Below are positions 40,755 through 43,580 of a stretch of 43,580 bases of DNA, one piece after another. Position numbers and translations under genes: made by a program. The DNA lies in NCBI GenBank assembly GCA_012270795.1, contig JAAXHO010000142.1, positions 1 through 43,580 on the forward strand. Direction: 5' to 3'. The stretch's first letter is position 1. Each line of letters opens with the position of its first letter. The notes beneath the pieces are model-generated. The model searched no databases, was not told the origin of the DNA, and was given only the letters and a program-made list of their open reading frames with translations. This DNA is from Candidatus Poribacteria bacterium (GTDB lineage Bacteria; Poribacteria; WGA-4E; WGA-3G).

Positions 40755-42914
40755 TTGTCTGACAATCTATTGAGTTCCTTAAACGATGTCCAACGTGATG
40801 CTGTTCAACACACTGAGGGACCTCTCCTTATCTTATCTGGTGCGGGAAGCGGTAAGACACGCGTCATAACACACCGTATTGCCTACCTCATCAAACATCA
40901 CCGAGTTTCTCCTTTCCGTATTCTTGCCGTTACGTTTACCAACAAAGCAGCAAACGAAATGAAGGAACGATTGGATACACTTTTGGGAGAGGGACCGAGC
41001 AGAAATCTATGGGTAGCAACATTCCACGCAACCTGTGCGCGAATTCTGCGAAAAGACATTGAACAATTAGACGGTTTTACACGGAACTTTACGATATTTG
41101 ACAAAAGCGAACAACTCACTATTGTAAAAGATATACTCAGACAGTTCCATTTGGATGATAAACAGTATCATCCGCGCACAATACACGATCTTGTTAGTAA
41201 AGCAAAGAACAAATTTATAAATCCTAATAACTATGCAAACACAGCTGACGGTTTCTATGAAAAGATTGTAGCAAAAGTATATCCAATGTATCAAAATACA
41301 TTGAAAAAAAACAACGCCTTGGATTTTGATGATCTGCTTAACTTTACCATAAAGTTATTTAGGAACTATCCGGATGTGCTTGAATTCTATCAGAAAAAGT
41401 TTGAGCATGTGCTTGTAGATGAATATCAGGACACCAACCATAGCCAATATGAATTGGTGCGATTTTTGTCAGGGGAAAAGAAGAATGTATGTGTTGTCGG
41501 TGATGATGACCAATCCATTTACGGCTTTCGTGGGGCAGACATACACAATATCCTCAATTTTGAAAATCACTATCCAAACATACGAGTATTGCGTTTGGAG
41601 CAAAACTATCGTTCGACCAAAAATATATTGGATGCTGCATGGAGTGTCGTTCAAAACAACAAGGCACGAAAAGAGAAAAAACTGTGGACAGAGAAAGAAC
41701 AAGGGGAGCTGATCACCTGTTATGAAGCGATGGATGAGCGCGACGAAGCCGGTTATGTTGGGACGAAGATTGAAGACTGGTACTCTGAAGGTGTTGAATA
41801 CAAGGATTTTGCTATCTTTTATAGAACAAACGCACAATCCCGTATTTTTGAGGAGGCACTGCGTTCAGCTAATATTCCATATCAGATTGTGGGTGGGTTG
41901 GGTTTCTATGACCGAATGGAGGTCAAAGATCTTATTGCCTACATGCGAGTGATGTGCAATCCACGTGATACATTGAGTCTCAGGCGTATCATCAATGTAC
42001 CCAGTCGTGGTATTGGTGCAACATCTCTTGAACGACTTATGCAATTTGCTGACAATGAAGATATACCACTATTTGAAGCGGTGCAACGTGTTGACGAAAT
42101 AGACACTATTAACGCAGGAATAAAGGGTAAAATTCGTCGTTTCTCAAATATCTTTGATGGATATGACGAAACTGACCTACCTGCAGATGCGCTTGAACAT
42201 GTCTTAGATACCACTGGATACCTTGAAAACTTCAAGGGGCAACGGACAATAGAAGCACAGAATAGAGTAGAGAACATTGAAGAACTTCTAAACGCGGTCT
42301 ATGAATATGAGATGATCGTTGAAGATCCATCTTTATCTGAATACTTGGAAAATGTTGCACTTATAGCTGATATAGACACAATGGAAACTGATGACGATAC
42401 TGATAAATCCAATGTCGTAACGATGATGACACTACATAGTGCAAAGGGTTTGGAATTTCCGTTTGTCTTTATGGTCGGCATGGAGGAAGGTTATATGCCG
42501 CATCAACGTTCCATCAATGCTGAAGCAGATTTAGAGGAAGAACGTAGATTGTGTTATGTTGGTATCACGCGAGCGGAGGAGCAGTTATTTCTGGTGCATG
42601 CACAATCGCGTAGAACCTGGAGCGGATCAGAGTATCGAGTGCAATCTCGTTTCATTGACGAGATTGCATCAGATCTTATTAAACATGTTGACCGATATAA
42701 CTCCGCATTTTCTAATCAACAAACCCAGTATGTGATTGAAGAAACAGAAGACACATACTGGGTTGAACAGATTGTATTCCATCCGAGTTTTGGACGGGGC
42801 AAGGTGACAAAACTAAGTGGTACTGGATTGAATACCTTTGTCACTGTGCGATTTGACCGCGGGGGTTCAAAACGTTTTGCTGCTGCTTTAGCACCATTAC
42901 AGACAGTAACATAA
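40755..42914 (+). CDS. pcrA: UvrD/Rep/PcrA-type ATP-dependent DNA helicase
   Basis: A superfamily 1A 3'-5' helicase for repair and replication restart. 719 aa. Motif Q: LNDVQRDAV; Walker A GAGSGKT (29-35); Ia AVTFTNKAANEMKERL; Walker B VDEYQDTNHSQYEL; III VVGDDDQSIYGFRGAD; IV QNYRST; V TLHSAKGLEFPFVFMVGMEE; VI RRLCYVGITRAE. The C-terminal ~50 residues (WVEQIVFHPSFGRGKVTKLS, TVRFDRGGSKRF) form the Tudor-like domain that lets PcrA/UvrD bind RNA polymerase. The start is TTG 40755 with AAGGAG at 40742-40747. I favour PcrA over UvrD or Rep because of overall length and non-proteobacterial context. gatC follows after 26 bp. Confidence 0.93.
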   Translation: MSDNLLSSLNDVQRDAVQHTEGPLLILSGAGSGKTRVITHRIAYLIKHHRVSPFRILAVTFTNKAANEMKERLDTLLGEGPSRNLWVATFHATCARILRKDIEQLDGFTRNFTIFDKSEQLTIVKDILRQFHLDDKQYHPRTIHDLVSKAKNKFINPNNYANTADGFYEKIVAKVYPMYQNTLKKNNALDFDDLLNFTIKLFRNYPDVLEFYQKKFEHVLVDEYQDTNHSQYELVRFLSGEKKNVCVVGDDDQSIYGFRGADIHNILNFENHYPNIRVLRLEQNYRSTKNILDAAWSVVQNNKARKEKKLWTEKEQGELITCYEAMDERDEAGYVGTKIEDWYSEGVEYKDFAIFYRTNAQSRIFEEALRSANIPYQIVGGLGFYDRMEVKDLIAYMRVMCNPRDTLSLRRIINVPSRGIGATSLERLMQFADNEDIPLFEAVQRVDEIDTINAGIKGKIRRFSNIFDGYDETDLPADALEHVLDTTGYLENFKGQRTIEAQNRVENIEELLNAVYEYEMIVEDPSLSEYLENVALIADIDTMETDDDTDKSNVVTMMTLHSAKGLEFPFVFMVGMEEGYMPHQRSINAEADLEEERRLCYVGITRAEEQLFLVHAQSRRTWSGSEYRVQSRFIDEIASDLIKHVDRYNSAFSNQQTQYVIEETEDTYWVEQIVFHPSFGRGKVTKLSGTGLNTFVTVRFDRGGSKRFAAALAPLQTVT

Positions 42915-42940
42915 ATTAAAAGTGAAAGGAATGAAAATAA

Positions 42941-43237
42941 ATGGCAACAATTACGACTGATGGGGTTAGTCACGTAGCAAATTTAGCACGTCTTGAGTTC
43001 AACGAGGAAGAGACAGAAGATTTTACGGAACAACTCAGCAGAATCTTGGAATATATCGGGAAGTTAAACGAATTGGATACGGATGATGTTCCACTGACAT
43101 CACATATCCATCTGCAATATAATATAACCAAAGCTGATGTTGTGAAAACCTCGTTAAATCGGAATGCAGTACTTGCCAACGCACCAGAAGTAGAAGAAGG
43201 TTATTTCGGTGTTCCCAGAGTCATTGACACCGCGTAA
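42941..43237 (+). CDS. gatC: Asp-tRNA(Asn)/Glu-tRNA(Gln) amidotransferase subunit C
   Basis: 98 aa, normal size. It stabilises GatA and helps couple the amidase to the kinase subunit GatB in making Gln-tRNA(Gln) or Asn-tRNA(Asn). The family pattern is clear: VSHVANLARLEFNEEETEDF, then LSRILEYIGKLNELDTDDVP, and a C-terminal EVEEGYFGVPRVIDTA. AAAGGA lies 13 bp before the ATG. It is followed after 14 bp by gatA, a common arrangement, so the lineage probably makes Gln- and/or Asn-tRNA indirectly. Confidence 0.95.
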   Translation: MATITTDGVSHVANLARLEFNEEETEDFTEQLSRILEYIGKLNELDTDDVPLTSHIHLQYNITKADVVKTSLNRNAVLANAPEVEEGYFGVPRVIDTA

Positions 43238-43251
43238 GGAGCAGAGACTGA

Positions 43252-43580
43252 ATGGCACTATCCCAATTAACTGCACATGAATTACATGAAAAACTAAAGA
43301 CACGCGAAATTACTGCTGTAGAATTAACCGAGTCTGTCTTCAAACGCATAAAAGAGGTAGAACCACAGGTCAAAGGTTATTTGACATTAACAGAAGAACT
43401 TGCATTAGAACAAGCGGCTGCAGCGGATCGCGGTTTTCAAAATGGTGACGCTATGCCATCATTGGCAGGTATTCCCTTTGCAATCAAGGATGTGATATGC
43501 ACCAAAGGTGTGCGGACAACATGTGCATCAAAGATATTGGAAAACTTCGTGCCACCTTACGATGCGACTGTCATGACAAA
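43252..43580 (+). CDS. gatA: Asp-tRNA(Asn)/Glu-tRNA(Gln) amidotransferase subunit A, 5' part
   Basis: Glutaminase (amidase-signature) subunit that releases ammonia for tRNA-bound Glu/Asp amidation. The frame starts at ATG 43252 with AAGGAG at 43236-43241 and runs off the window at 43580 (109 codons). Seen: SQLTAHELHEKLKTREITAV, SLAGIPFAIKDVICTKGVRT, with the catalytic lysine K79 of the Ser-cisSer-Lys triad in AIKD; the serines lie beyond the end of the window. Confidence 0.93.
   Translation, partial: MALSQLTAHELHEKLKTREITAVELTESVFKRIKEVEPQVKGYLTLTEELALEQAAAADRGFQNGDAMPSLAGIPFAIKDVICTKGVRTTCASKILENFVPPYDATVMT

Overview
This is an AT-rich bacterial chromosomal segment (about 40% G+C by eye), gene-dense and without rRNA, tRNA, phage or CRISPR features. 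Several traits point to a Candidatus Poribacteria-like lineage: two phytanoyl-CoA dioxygenase (PhyH) family proteins, an FG-GAP/UnbV secreted protein, a eukaryote-type glutamine-dependent NAD synthetase, and many intergenic palindromic repeats. This assignment is an inference from gene content; no 16S or phylogeny was available.

Layout. 1-356 is the 3' end of a fibronectin type III protein. 763-3300: PhyH oxygenase, a small helical protein, RNase PH and an XTP/dITP pyrophosphatase. 3477-4332: a zeta-toxin-like P-loop kinase with a small partner. 4498-10086: a tight housekeeping run (efp, accB, accC, FG-GAP/UnbV protein, pncB). 10393-12341: a fatty acid desaturase, then a decayed area where a small palindromic element has split the 3' end of a Rpn-like gene. 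12514-19648: an unusual protein with two Sm/Hfq-like halves, a second PhyH oxygenase behind a sigma54-like site, a small membrane protein, and an ABC permease/ATPase/outer-membrane-protein/TRAP permease run. 19657-22635: a TPR membrane protein (-), a GalU-like nucleotidyltransferase (+) and a UPF0173 hydrolase (-). 22830-31492: large secreted proteins, NAD synthetase, a Wzi-type barrel and a lytic transglycosylase. 32202-34235 (-): three secreted or lipoprotein genes behind three tandem promoters. 34933-37862 (-): XRE regulator, a barrel-sandwich/KOW protein and a 2-hydroxyacid dehydrogenase. 38404-40119 (-): a three-gene operon with a Panacea-domain protein. 40755-43580 (+): PcrA/UvrD helicase, gatC and the start of gatA.

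The best candidate for a little-described system is the 38404-40119 operon. A Panacea (SocA/GepA/PanA-type) antitoxin-like protein is translationally coupled to a small protein with a RelE-like tail and to an upstream third protein. The third gene carries an apparent one-base frameshift in a run of six G (six C on the coding strand), and a good promoter precedes the operon.

Other non-routine signals are: an exact 63-bp-period triplet of sigma70-like promoters (34381-34543); a 35-bp module shared, identical but inverted, by two unrelated palindromic repeats (565-599 and 40504-40538); two copies of a composite palindrome whose central ~64-bp loop lies in opposite orientation (20833-20896 and 40561-40625); and a ~115-bp MITE-like element flanked by 8-bp direct repeats whose removal restores a reading frame.
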